Assembly (NCBI GenBank): GCA_017938285.1
Contig: JAGBBW010000102.1
Coordinates: 1 to 56,817, forward strand
DNA: 56,817 nucleotides
Reading direction: 5' to 3'
Source of the DNA: Lachnospiraceae bacterium
Lineage (GTDB): Bacteria > Bacillota > Clostridia > Lachnospirales > Lachnospiraceae
Position 1 is the first letter of the stretch. Every line of letters begins with the position of its first letter. The position numbers and the translations under genes were made by a program. Positions 8,945 to 16,358 of this stretch are shown one piece after another. The notes below the pieces were generated by a model, which had not been told where the DNA came from, did no database searches, and saw only the letters and a list, made by a program, of their open reading frames with translations.

Positions 8945-9781
8945 TTACGGTTTTTCCGCCTTTTCTATTTCAGGGAAGCACTCTGTCTTTTCCTGCTGAC
9001 ATGTTGTTTCCCCTTCGTTTTTTTCCGGACTGCCTGACTCCTTCAGCAGTTTCCGCACTGCTTTCCAGTCCGGATAGTACTTCCCGACCCGTTCCCAGAA
9101 CGCCTTGCTGTGGTTCGGCTCATACAGATGGGTCAGTTCATGGACAATGACATATTCCAGACACCTGGGATCCTTCTTCGCCAGATGAAGGGACAGCCAG
9201 ATACGCTTATCCACCACATTACAGGTTCCCCACCTCGTTTTCATGTTCCGAATGCGCCATTCTTCTGGTGCTTTGCCAACAATCCTGCTATACTTCTCCA
9301 TCAGGTTAGGAATAGCAGCTTTCAACTCGCTACGGTAAAACTCGTCCAGAAGATGTTTCCGCTGCTCCAGTGTGGAACCTGCAGGCGCACGCAGGAGAAT
9401 GGCAGGGGAGCTGTTTTCCTCCTGCTCCTCCCAAATCACTTTTGTGACCGCAGCACTGCTTCTTCCCGGTGTTTCCTCCACCACAAGAATATACGGCTGT
9501 CCCCAAAGGTAATGTTTTTCTCCGGTGGAATAAGTAAGCTCCTGCCGTGACACACTGTTTTTTCTGGAAAGCATCTTTCCCCGCTGGGTCTGAATCCAGT
9601 CAGACTTAGAAGTAAGGAAATCCCGAATGGCTTTATCAGAGAGTCGCTTCGGGGCAGAGAGTGTGACACGTCCATCGGGGTGGACACGGAGGTAGAGGTT
9701 CTTTATTTTTTTGCGGTGCAGTTCAATCTGAACCAAATTTTCTAATATAATGATTTTGTTTTCTTTATGATATTGTTCCAT
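8945..9781 (-). CDS. YgjP-like (DUF45/M48-type) zinc metallopeptidase
   Basis: The 278-residue protein has the YgjP layout: N-terminal IKNLYLRVHPDGRVTLSAPKRLSDKAIRDFL, then WGTCN...IWLSLHLAKKDPRCLEYVIVHELTHLYEPNHSKAFW. HELTH with the downstream NHS-x-x-FW histidine forms the zinc site. Family members are found alone or beside restriction-modification and other defence genes; the substrate is unknown. The last 40 residues are low-complexity and charged. It leads a two-gene unit with the 66-residue protein. Confidence 0.9.
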   Translation of the reverse strand: MEQYHKENKIIILENLVQIELHRKKIKNLYLRVHPDGRVTLSAPKRLSDKAIRDFLTSKSDWIQTQRGKMLSRKNSVSRQELTYSTGEKHYLWGQPYILVVEETPGRSSAAVTKVIWEEQEENSSPAILLRAPAGSTLEQRKHLLDEFYRSELKAAIPNLMEKYSRIVGKAPEEWRIRNMKTRWGTCNVVDKRIWLSLHLAKKDPRCLEYVIVHELTHLYEPNHSKAFWERVGKYYPDWKAVRKLLKESGSPEKNEGETTCQQEKTECFPEIEKAEKP

Positions 9782-9928
9782 TCATAGTGCCCCTATATAT
9801 CATTCTTTTATTAATTTTCATAACTAATCCGTACCCGTACAGTTATAAAACAAAATTTATTTAATATGGTTCAATTAACTTTCTATATCCAGCTCGAATT
9901 TCCATCCAGATTACCCAGACGTGCTAAA

Positions 9929-10321
9929 TCATTCCATTATGTTTCGAGAAGGTAAGATTTCCCATTTGCAATGTTCCTTATGCTTGTTCTCTTTCTCTTC
10001 AATCAGTTCATCAACTATTTCTTTATAATCTTTACAAAGATTTTCCTCCATGCTGTTATCAAAAAGAAGTTTCAATAACATCTTTGCACACAAGAAAACA
10101 AAAATTATTGTCAGAATTAGCACTACCAAATATATAACTATTTCCAATATCCACTTTTTCTGCTTTTCATCATTAAGTAGACTTGTAAATATATATGAAA
10201 AAAATGTTGAAAGAATTGCTGATATATACGGATTTGCAAATTCGGATATTGGCTTCATATTTCTTCCAAGATGATTCAAATATTTGCTAAACTCTTTTAG
10301 TTTATCTAATGATAAATCCAC
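9929..10321 (-). CDS. Small membrane protein, unknown
   Basis: The 130-residue protein starts with GTG at 10321 (AGGAG 7 nt upstream). It has two hydrophobic stretches, NPYISAILSTFFSYIFTSLL and a longer IVIYLVVLILTIIFVFLCAKMLLKLLF helix, followed by a lysine/glutamate-rich cytoplasmic tail. Composition is markedly AT-richer than the surrounding housekeeping genes, as in a recently acquired patch. No family is recognised. Its start overlaps the small reading frame at 10306-10458. Confidence 0.55.
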   Translation of the reverse strand: MDLSLDKLKEFSKYLNHLGRNMKPISEFANPYISAILSTFFSYIFTSLLNDEKQKKWILEIVIYLVVLILTIIFVFLCAKMLLKLLFDNSMEENLCKDYKEIVDELIEEKENKHKEHCKWEILPSRNIME

Positions 10322-10458
10322 ATACTTACTCCTAATATAGTTTTTCCATTCACTATACGTATTATATCGTTCTTCTTTTTTAATACTTTTCCACTGCTTT
10401 CTGGATAATTTTTCTTACCATTTTCTTTAACAAATTTCTTCCTTTTAGTTCTTATCAT
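10306..10458 (-). CDS. Possible 50-residue basic protein
   Basis: A short frame encodes a very basic 50-residue peptide (MIRTKRKKFVKENGKKNYPE...). GGGCGGAAA precedes the ATG at 10458, and the stop overlaps the GTG start of the membrane-protein gene by 16 nt, which would permit translational coupling. AT-rich composition makes chance frames likely here, so this is tentative. Confidence 0.3.
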   Translation of the reverse strand: MIRTKRKKFVKENGKKNYPESSGKVLKKKNDIIRIVNGKTILGVSMWIYH

Positions 10459-10477
10459 TTTCCGCCCTTTTCTTCTT

Positions 10478-11530
10478 CTAAACAATCCTATACTGCTTCT
10501 TCAGATTTTTATACCACCCATACTGCACATAGCCATACTTCTGAAGTCTTCCTAAAACAATTCCAGCATCAATCTCTTCCTCCGCCGCAAATTGCTTAAT
10601 TCTGTTCTCCGTAATGGTTCCACTCTGTGCAAAAGCGTTAAACTTTTTTTCTGGAATCAACGTCTCAGAAGCGTAAGAATCCGCTGCTTTTTCATCCTCA
10701 GACGTCGTTCCTTCTGTTTTACCAATGTGACCTAAAACAATATGACCCAGCTCATGAAACAGACTAAACCAGAACTTATCCGCATCTTTTCCTCTGACCG
10801 TCAAGCCTAATACAATTTTATTACTATCATAAAAGGTTGCACCATGCAAAAAGGAACCTCCGATATGTGGTAAAAAAACAATTGAAATTCCGCATTCTGC
10901 AAGCAGTTCTGATAATTTCACACAAAATTCTTTTGCGGGCATGCAGGTCATTTTTCTTATCTGCGGAATAGATTTCTCTAAAAGTTTTATATCTATCGGC
11001 TGGGTTTTCACTCTCCTGCTCTCCAGCTTTGCCTTTTGCGCCCAGGCAACCAGTGCATAATAACTCTTTTCGGTCTCTGAAAGCTTTCTGCACGCAATCC
11101 CAGCGGGAATTAGATTATTCTGCAACATATCCAGCTGTACTACTTCGAAAAATTTTCTCATATTGGTAACTTTCTCTTCTGCTTTCGTTGTTTCTTCCAC
11201 CCAGCCATTCTGTGCCATTTCCTGATATGGAAACTTTTTAATAAATGCCAGGTCTGCCTCCATTGCATTCTCTTCCTTAACCTTTGCTAATTTTTCACGA
11301 TATATTGTTTCCAGATTACACCAGAACTGGCATGGTACTCCTAAAACCAGTTCTAACCGTCTGGCCACTTCTACAGTAAGCTGCACTTCTCCATTAATCA
11401 ACTTACTAATATGCTTTTCTGACATCCCCATCCTTGCAGCAAATTCCTTCTGACTCATCCCACGATCATTAATCTGTTCCTTAATGGTTGCACCTGGGGG
11501 TGTTGCTATAAAACTGCGACTTCTCTCCAT
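10478..11530 (-). CDS. HigA-type antitoxin/regulator with ImmA/IrrE peptidase domain
   Basis: The 350-residue protein has an N-terminal XRE helix-turn-helix (TIKEQINDRGMSQKEFAARM...HISKLINGEVQLTVEVARRLE, about residues 15-62), typical of HigA antitoxins, and a C-terminal ImmA/IrrE metallopeptidase domain with FHELGHIVLGH (about residue 255) and a downstream E-K-A-A-D-S-YA helix that gives the third zinc ligand. The start at 11530 is set by AGGAGG 7 nt upstream; the longer frame would overlap the toxin gene. It lies 31 bp after the toxin gene and should repress their shared promoter. The peptidase domain may cleave a partner or respond to stress. Confidence 0.88.
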   Translation of the reverse strand: MERSRSFIATPPGATIKEQINDRGMSQKEFAARMGMSEKHISKLINGEVQLTVEVARRLELVLGVPCQFWCNLETIYREKLAKVKEENAMEADLAFIKKFPYQEMAQNGWVEETTKAEEKVTNMRKFFEVVQLDMLQNNLIPAGIACRKLSETEKSYYALVAWAQKAKLESRRVKTQPIDIKLLEKSIPQIRKMTCMPAKEFCVKLSELLAECGISIVFLPHIGGSFLHGATFYDSNKIVLGLTVRGKDADKFWFSLFHELGHIVLGHIGKTEGTTSEDEKAADSYASETLIPEKKFNAFAQSGTITENRIKQFAAEEEIDAGIVLGRLQKYGYVQYGWYKNLKKQYRIV

Positions 11531-11561
11531 CGTACTGCCTCCTATACCTTCAAATGCAATC

Positions 11562-11858
11562 TTAATGATAATCCACAACTTCTACTATATTCGCAATTTG
11601 AATTTCCTTTCCCTTTTTCTCAAAAACAAGCCGATATGGATGTACTAAATCTACTGCATACTGATTCTTTCTGTCACCTTCTAAACGATGACATCTGCCA
11701 ATTCCAAACTGCACCATCATCTCAACAGAAAGAGCAGCTTTGATTTCATCTATTCTTTGGTGTATTTTTTCTGCCATTTCACAACCATGTTTCTTTGTTG
11801 CTTCCGAAAAATTTGTACATATTTTTTCCATCTTTTTTGTTTTATATTCAATTTGCAA
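11562..11858 (-). CDS. HigB/RelE-type toxin
   Basis: The 98-residue protein (LQIEYKTKKMEKICTN...) carries the HigB 'killer' pattern: MVQFGIGRCHRLEGDRKNQYAVDLVHPYRLVFEKK, with the RelE-fold basic residues and the closing strand IANIVEVVDY. Family members are ribosome-dependent mRNA endonucleases. The TTG at 11858 is preferred as start because AAAGGTGG lies 7 nt upstream; another TTG at 11876 has no ribosome-binding site. Toxin-before-antitoxin order is the usual higBA arrangement. Confidence 0.85.
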   Translation of the reverse strand: MQIEYKTKKMEKICTNFSEATKKHGCEMAEKIHQRIDEIKAALSVEMMVQFGIGRCHRLEGDRKNQYAVDLVHPYRLVFEKKGKEIQIANIVEVVDYH

Positions 11859-11880
11859 TGGCAGACCACCTTTCAATTAC

Positions 11881-11958
11881 AATTTACCTTGCAGGTAAAT
11901 TAATTTTAGCATTCAACCTTAATATTGTCAACATTCAAATTAACCTGACAGGTAAATT
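11881..11958 (-). promoter_or_regulatory. higBA-type promoter with two operators
   Basis: On the minus strand TTGACA (11926-11931) and TAAAAT (11903-11908) have an ideal 17-bp spacer. Two 21-bp near-identical inverted repeats flank it: AATTTACC-TTGCA-GGTAAATT at 11881-11901, downstream of the -10, and AATTAACCTGACAGGTAAATT at 11938-11958, upstream of the -35. The arrangement suggests cooperative repression by the HTH protein. Confidence 0.85.
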
Positions 11959-12014
11959 CATTTTATTTTCAAAGCTCACTTTCCAACCCCTCTGCAATCC
12001 ACTTTTCTTTCCAC

Positions 12015-12070
12015 AAAAATATCCTCTTATCGCTATCGTCCATTTCCGATCACAATAAGAGGATATTTTT
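12015..12070. terminator. Terminator between lipoprotein operon and toxin-antitoxin module
   Basis: A 16-bp perfect stem (AAAAATATCCTCTTAT / ATAAGAGGATATTTTT) with A- and T-runs on both sides. It ends leftward transcription from 12097-14392 and insulates the toxin-antitoxin promoter. Confidence 0.85.
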
Positions 12071-12096
12071 ATTTTTTATTTCTTATTTCTTATTTC

Positions 12097-12486
12097 CTAT
12101 TTCTTCTTTCCTGTCTCCCGGAACTTCCACACCAGAAAATCCCCCAGGAGAATCAGCAGAATCACCGGCATCACAAAAAGCAGCAGCAGCATACCTGTCA
12201 TCCCTGCAAACCATCCGGTATCCGTCATAAAATCATACAGTGCATACGCCAGAACGCATACGCCTATGATTCCGTCCACAATGGCGAATATCCGGTAAGG
12301 GGAAGCATTTTTATTCCGCTTCTGGCTGATGGAAACCGCCAGAAAACATAGAAAGAGAATCATAAATGCAATAGCAAAAATCCCCAGCCAGACTTTCAGA
12401 CCGGCTGTATCCAGCAGCAGCGCCGTTATCCAGCAGAATACTGCCAGCACAAAACATAACCATGTTGTTTTTATGTATCTGGACAT
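12097..12486 (-). CDS. Four-helix membrane protein, unknown
   Basis: The 129-residue protein has four predicted membrane helices (WLCFVLAVFCWITALLL; VWLGIFAIAFMILFLCFLAV; IFAIVDGIIGVCVLAYALY; MLLLLFVMPVILLILLGDFLVW) and short basic ends. The start at 12486 has GGAGG 7 nt upstream; the longer frame would run into the preceding lipoprotein gene. It lies 31 bp after that gene and is probably cotranscribed. No family is recognised. Confidence 0.7.
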   Translation of the reverse strand: MSRYIKTTWLCFVLAVFCWITALLLDTAGLKVWLGIFAIAFMILFLCFLAVSISQKRNKNASPYRIFAIVDGIIGVCVLAYALYDFMTDTGWFAGMTGMLLLLFVMPVILLILLGDFLVWKFRETGKKK

Positions 12487-12517
12487 AACAGACCTCCTTC
12501 CGTTATGAAGCAGTGTA

Positions 12518-14392
12518 TTAATCCGTACTTCCTTCGTGTCCGTACACCGGCAGCAGTTCTTCATAGTATACTTCTTCCCCTGCTTCTATTGCATAAAATC
12601 CTTCCAGTGCCATATCCTGTACTACCTCTGTCCGGGTAATTTCTTCCCCATTCAGGTCATACATGTAAAAAACCGTCTCTCCATCTTTTAACAGTGCCAA
12701 GGTAAAGATATAATTTTCATTGCCCGGAATTCCTGTGCACATCAGATAAGGAGTCATTTTCTGGACCGTATATATGGTTTCCCGATAAGTCTCCCCATTA
12801 TAACAGATGAATATTTCCTCCTGTTCTTCCGTTTCAGCAGCTGTCCTGTATACATACAGGGAATCCCTCTGGTCATCTGAAATATTCCGGTCAAACCAGA
12901 TTTCTTCCCAAGGAAAAAATGACACCGTATATCCCTGCTCCGGCGCATAGGTATATTCCTCATAAAAAAGTGCCGGTGCCTCATCAAACCAGATAGTGGC
13001 AGTCAGTGTCCCCGCTACATAAGGAGCAATATCATACGGACTGAAATAAAAAGTAATTCCCTGATACCCAAGGGTCCATACAAGATTTTCCGTTGTGTAA
13101 TCTTCCAGAACCTTTCCTTTTTCTGCAAAAAATACTTCTTCCGGATATGTTTCAAACAATCTCTCTTCAATCCTTACCAGAAGGTCTGTGGTATCCGGCA
13201 TAATATCATCCAGGGTATATTTTTCCCCGGAGACCGGATTAAGATTCCATCCCAGCGTGCAGTTGTTCGGATGCATTCCACCGGAATAATCATAATACTT
13301 CTGACAGATACTCAATATGTTTTCATCCGCGCGCTCCACACTGAGGCTGCAGTCATCATAATATCCTTCCCTGCCCTCTTCTCTGGCCCACTGCTCCAGT
13401 TTTTCCACCTCACTGGTCATAGCCTCTAACTCTTCCTCCGCCTTCTTTTCCAGCACATCTGCCAGCGCCGGATAAAGGGCAGCAGCTTCTTCTCCCAGAC
13501 GCAGGGTTATACGGCTTCCACTGCTTAACAGACGGTCCTCTTCCCACCGTTCTATCTGGTTTTCTGCCAGGAAAATACGTATGGTATCTACCATTCCTCT
13601 TTCTGCATCCATAAAATTTTCATATTGCGTAAAGTCATAAACGCCTTCCGCTGTCTGAAGAAATCCATCCCTTAAACTTAACGCCGGACAATATGCCAGA
13701 CATTCCCCGGTATTCTTTGAAGCCGTAACCATCAGATTCGGCATAATGTCACTGATATTTCCACGCAGCAGTACCGGACTTCCGTCACCTACGTGCAGCA
13801 GTTCCTTCCCTGCTTTTAACGAGTAATCTGTTTCGTCAAATACTGTTTCATTTACCGTAAGGGCAGTATTGTTGTCTGCCGGCACTACGGCATACCATTC
13901 CTCACCTGCTGCCAGAACAGACCTCTCTTCTGCCAGTTCTTCCAGAAACGGGTACTCTGCCAGAACTCCCGCTACCTCCAGCCATTCATAAAACTCTGTA
14001 AATTCTCCTGACTGACAACCCAGATAAGCTACCGCACACAGGCTTCCCTCTGCCTGGATTTCTTTCTGGAACTCTGCCAGTGCCTGTTCACTTCTGCTTG
14101 GAGTTTCTTCTTTCTGTACACTCTGGGTTGGTGACACCACCGTTGTTTCCGCAGCCTGTGTTATCTCCGGTTCTTCTGTTATCTCTGGCTGCTTTGTTAT
14201 TTCCGGCTGCTCTGTTATTTCCGGCTGCTCTGTTATTTCTGGCTGCTCTGTTATTCCCGGCTGCCCTGCCATTTCCGGAGCAGTGGAAACCACTGGAGTT
14301 ATTGCATTTTCTGTTGTCCCACCGTTCTGCCCGCAGCCGCTTAGAATCAACACCAGAAACATAGAAAATAATACTGTCATTCTTTTTTTCAT
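12518..14392 (-). CDS. Large lipoprotein with DUF3298-type domain
   Basis: The 624-residue protein has a lipoprotein signal (MKKRMTVLFSMFLVLILSGC), then a Pro/Glu/Thr linker of about six E-I-T-E-Q-P repeats, an unassigned middle domain, and a C-terminal region (EKLEQWAREE...YYDYSGGMHPNNCTLGWNLNPVSGEKYTLDDIM, then ...GITFYFSPYDIAPYVAGT) that matches DUF3298, the domain of RsiV-type anti-sigma factors and of secreted lysozyme-binding-like proteins. GGGGGGA precedes the ATG at 14392. It has no transmembrane helix beyond the signal, so it is not itself an anti-sigma factor; a surface-ligand role is inference. Confidence 0.8.
   Translation of the reverse strand: MKKRMTVLFSMFLVLILSGCGQNGGTTENAITPVVSTAPEMAGQPGITEQPEITEQPEITEQPEITKQPEITEEPEITQAAETTVVSPTQSVQKEETPSRSEQALAEFQKEIQAEGSLCAVAYLGCQSGEFTEFYEWLEVAGVLAEYPFLEELAEERSVLAAGEEWYAVVPADNNTALTVNETVFDETDYSLKAGKELLHVGDGSPVLLRGNISDIMPNLMVTASKNTGECLAYCPALSLRDGFLQTAEGVYDFTQYENFMDAERGMVDTIRIFLAENQIERWEEDRLLSSGSRITLRLGEEAAALYPALADVLEKKAEEELEAMTSEVEKLEQWAREEGREGYYDDCSLSVERADENILSICQKYYDYSGGMHPNNCTLGWNLNPVSGEKYTLDDIMPDTTDLLVRIEERLFETYPEEVFFAEKGKVLEDYTTENLVWTLGYQGITFYFSPYDIAPYVAGTLTATIWFDEAPALFYEEYTYAPEQGYTVSFFPWEEIWFDRNISDDQRDSLYVYRTAAETEEQEEIFICYNGETYRETIYTVQKMTPYLMCTGIPGNENYIFTLALLKDGETVFYMYDLNGEEITRTEVVQDMALEGFYAIEAGEEVYYEELLPVYGHEGSTD
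14158..14274. repeat. 18-bp coding tandem repeat
   Basis: Six to seven degenerate 18-bp units (core GGCTGCTCTGTTATTTCC on the plus strand) encode the hexapeptide repeat EITEQP of the lipoprotein's linker. The most alike neighbours differ by one or two bases, so copy number may vary by slippage. Confidence 0.8.
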
Positions 14393-14525
14393 AACATCCC
14401 CCCATTTTCGCTTCATTTTCATCTGGAATTTGTATCTTCCAATGGCAGACATTTCTGTCTGCCATTTTCATTTTACCACACAAATTGAAAAAAAGCTATC
14501 ACTCCCGGATGTTTTCCACATCGTG

Positions 14526-15311
14526 TCATCTGTGCCGCGTCTGGTAATCCCTCTCTATCTCTTCTTTCCACCCGCGTCCCAGTGCCTCAGACATCTGCAC
14601 GGAACTCTGACAGCTCCTTACCTTACACACTGCCCTGCTGATAACATCATAATTCAACTGCGTTCCTCTGCTGTCACATTCAAAATTTACAGCCCGGTCT
14701 TCCTGGATTCCAAAACGTCCGGCCACCTCAATCGCATCAATATTCGCTCCTAAAAACAGAAATTCCCAACCTATTTCTTTTTTCTGTTCTACCAGCTGCT
14801 TTACTCTGTCATAGCTGTAACGGCGGCTGGCATTCTCCATACCGTCTGTTGTAATTATAAACAATGTCTTGTGTGGCCGGTCCTCCTCTCTTGCATACTG
14901 ATGCACGGTTCCAATCCGCGAAATGGCATCTCCCAATGCATCCAGCAGTGCGGTACATCCTCTGACATAATACTGCTTCTCTGTCATCAGCGGAATTTTA
15001 TGTAACGAAACCCGGTCATGAATCAGTTCCTGATGGTCATCAAACAGCACTGTCGAAATTACTGCGTCCCCCTCTTCTTTTTTCTGCTTTTCTATCAGCG
15101 AATTAAAACCACCTATGGTATCGGCCTCCAACCCTCTCATGGAACCGCTGCGGTCCAGAAGAAACACAAGTTCTGTCAGATTTTTTTCGTTACTCCTTCT
15201 TTTTCTATCCTCTTCCTCCGTTCCAGTTTTGCTGTTCTGCTCCATGGTCTGTTCCTGCACTTTTTTCTGCTTTCTTCCTTGGAATACTCTCTGCATTTTT
15301 CTGTTTTTCAT
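14526..15311 (-). CDS. von Willebrand factor A (vWA) domain protein
   Basis: The 261-residue cytoplasmic protein has a basic, glutamine-rich N-terminus (about 50 residues) and one vWA domain. The metal-ion-dependent adhesion site is intact: DRSGSM (DxSxS), the Thr of the CTALLDALG loop and the Asp of FIITTDGMENAS. The sequence is closest to stand-alone vWA proteins (TerY/YfbK-like region) used as protein-binding switches. The start at 15311 has GGTGG 7 nt upstream; the 43-codon extension runs through the terminator at 15392-15422 and is not coding. The gene upstream encodes an HTH-like protein that may be its partner. Confidence 0.88.
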   Translation of the reverse strand: MKNRKMQRVFQGRKQKKVQEQTMEQNSKTGTEEEDRKRRSNEKNLTELVFLLDRSGSMRGLEADTIGGFNSLIEKQKKEEGDAVISTVLFDDHQELIHDRVSLHKIPLMTEKQYYVRGCTALLDALGDAISRIGTVHQYAREEDRPHKTLFIITTDGMENASRRYSYDRVKQLVEQKKEIGWEFLFLGANIDAIEVAGRFGIQEDRAVNFECDSRGTQLNYDVISRAVCKVRSCQSSVQMSEALGRGWKEEIERDYQTRHR

Positions 15312-15355
15312 ACGTTTCCACCTTTCCTCTGATACCTGATCAGTCATACACACTA

Positions 15356-15383
15356 TTTTGTTACTGTCCCTACTATAACAAAA
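15356..15383. promoter_or_regulatory. Inverted repeat before the vWA gene
   Basis: A perfect 8-bp inverted repeat, TTTTGTTA-N12-TAACAAAA, lies 45 bp before the vWA start in the only space available for its promoter. It resembles a regulator binding site; no clear -35/-10 pair could be fixed. Confidence 0.4.
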
Positions 15384-15391
15384 ACGAACAT

Positions 15392-15422
15392 AAAAAAAGT
15401 CGCCTGTAGGGCGACTTTTTTT
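15392..15422. terminator. Bidirectional terminator
   Basis: The stem GTCGCC / GGCGAC is flanked by A7 on the left and T7 on the right, so it can end transcription on both strands. It separates the HTH-like gene from the vWA gene. Confidence 0.85.
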
Positions 15423-15426
15423 ACAG

Positions 15427-15556
15427 TTCTGAGGAAGCACTGATTAATTCACTGCTTCCTCAGAAGCCTCCGGCGGATCGCACGAATTTGCAGTAGAAAT
15501 TGCAGCTTCGCTGCGCAAATTCAGCGGGGAAAACGCTTTAATCAGCGTTTCCCTTA
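15427..15556. repeat. AAACGCT hairpin repeat, long copy B
   Basis: Two parts. 15427-15465 is a hairpin with an 11-bp stem (CTGAGGAAGCA / TGCTTCCTCAG) around CTGATTAATTCAC. 15467-15556 runs from CCTCCGGCGGATCGCACGAA through GCAGCTTCGCTGCGCAAATT to AACGCTTTAATCAGCGTTTC and CCTTA; it matches 28063-28141 almost base for base. Its final TTA is the stop codon of the HTH-like gene. Confidence 0.85.
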
Positions 15557-16201
15557 TTTCTGACAGCAAAAATACGCTTCTTCTCCCAGTTCGTATAAAA
15601 TGCAGTCAACCGTATATAAATCATAGATGTTATGTTCCAGCGCATACTTCACAATCAAATCAAAACGGCTGCACGGCGAAAAGGCAAATCCGGCACTGGC
15701 CAGCAGATCCACAGTTTCATCTACGGACAGTTCCAGCCCCAGTGCAAAAGCAAACACCGTATGCTTGCTTGGCTGGTAGGCAGGATTACTGCGTATTTTG
15801 TGAAAGAGTTTTTTATCCTTTCCTGCTTTTTTATATGCCTGTGCATCCGTCCAGCCCCGCTCATCAATCAGGCGCAGCAGACGGGCCTGAAAAGATTCTC
15901 CCATATTCTGAAAAAGTTCTTCCAGGGAACGATTTCTCTGCTCCGGAACAACTGCCACGGAACGGAAAGAATCCGGGTAACCGTATGGCTTCTCCATACG
16001 GAATACTTCTGCATTCGTTGTTTTTTCTTCCCGTATATTCTCCTGTATATCTGCGGTCTTTTTTATCTGTATGAAGTCCCGTGTATCAGGTTCCGTCTGT
16101 TCATAATCACAAAAGTTTTTGTTAATGTATTCCCTGACACGGTGGACAAGAGCATTATCCGGTGAAACAGGAGTTTTCTTTTGCTGCCTGCCAAATAGCA
16201 T
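15554..16201 (-). CDS. Helical/HTH-like domain protein
   Basis: The 215-residue protein has a charged N-terminal third of low complexity and a conserved C-terminal all-helical domain (SFQARLLRLIDERGWTDAQAYKKAGKDKKLFHKIRSN, then PSKHTVFAFALGLELSVDETVDLLASAGFAFSP). The A-Y-K-x-A-x-x-D-x-x-x-F-x-K-I segment resembles an XRE helix-turn-helix. This domain recurs in Firmicutes as a stand-alone protein or fused to macro (Appr-1''-p) domains; that statement is from memory. It lies upstream of the vWA gene, on the same strand. The stop codon overlaps the hairpin repeat. Confidence 0.7.
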   Translation of the reverse strand: MLFGRQQKKTPVSPDNALVHRVREYINKNFCDYEQTEPDTRDFIQIKKTADIQENIREEKTTNAEVFRMEKPYGYPDSFRSVAVVPEQRNRSLEELFQNMGESFQARLLRLIDERGWTDAQAYKKAGKDKKLFHKIRSNPAYQPSKHTVFAFALGLELSVDETVDLLASAGFAFSPCSRFDLIVKYALEHNIYDLYTVDCILYELGEEAYFCCQK

Positions 16202-16312
16202 ACCTTTCTCCTTTGACCTTTTCCTGTATTTTTACACTGTCTCTGTCTTCTCTTTTCTGCAGAACAAAAGAGAGCAGCCTGTTATTTTTTACGAAATACA
16301 AATGAAAGCACT

Positions 16313-16346
16313 GCTAAGGAAACACTGATTAATTCATTGCTTCCCT
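16313..16346. repeat. AAACGCT hairpin repeat, copy C
   Basis: TAAGGAAACACTGATTAATT followed by CATTGCTTCCCTG is a close relative of the hairpin at 15427-15465. It lies 12 bp past the stop of the ABC-F gene. Confidence 0.6.
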
Positions 16347-16358
16347 GTATCTGATTTC

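Noticed and set aside
15312-15440. N-terminal extension of the vWA protein
   Set aside because: The extension reads through a terminator hairpin and lacks a ribosome-binding site, whereas ATG 15311 has one.
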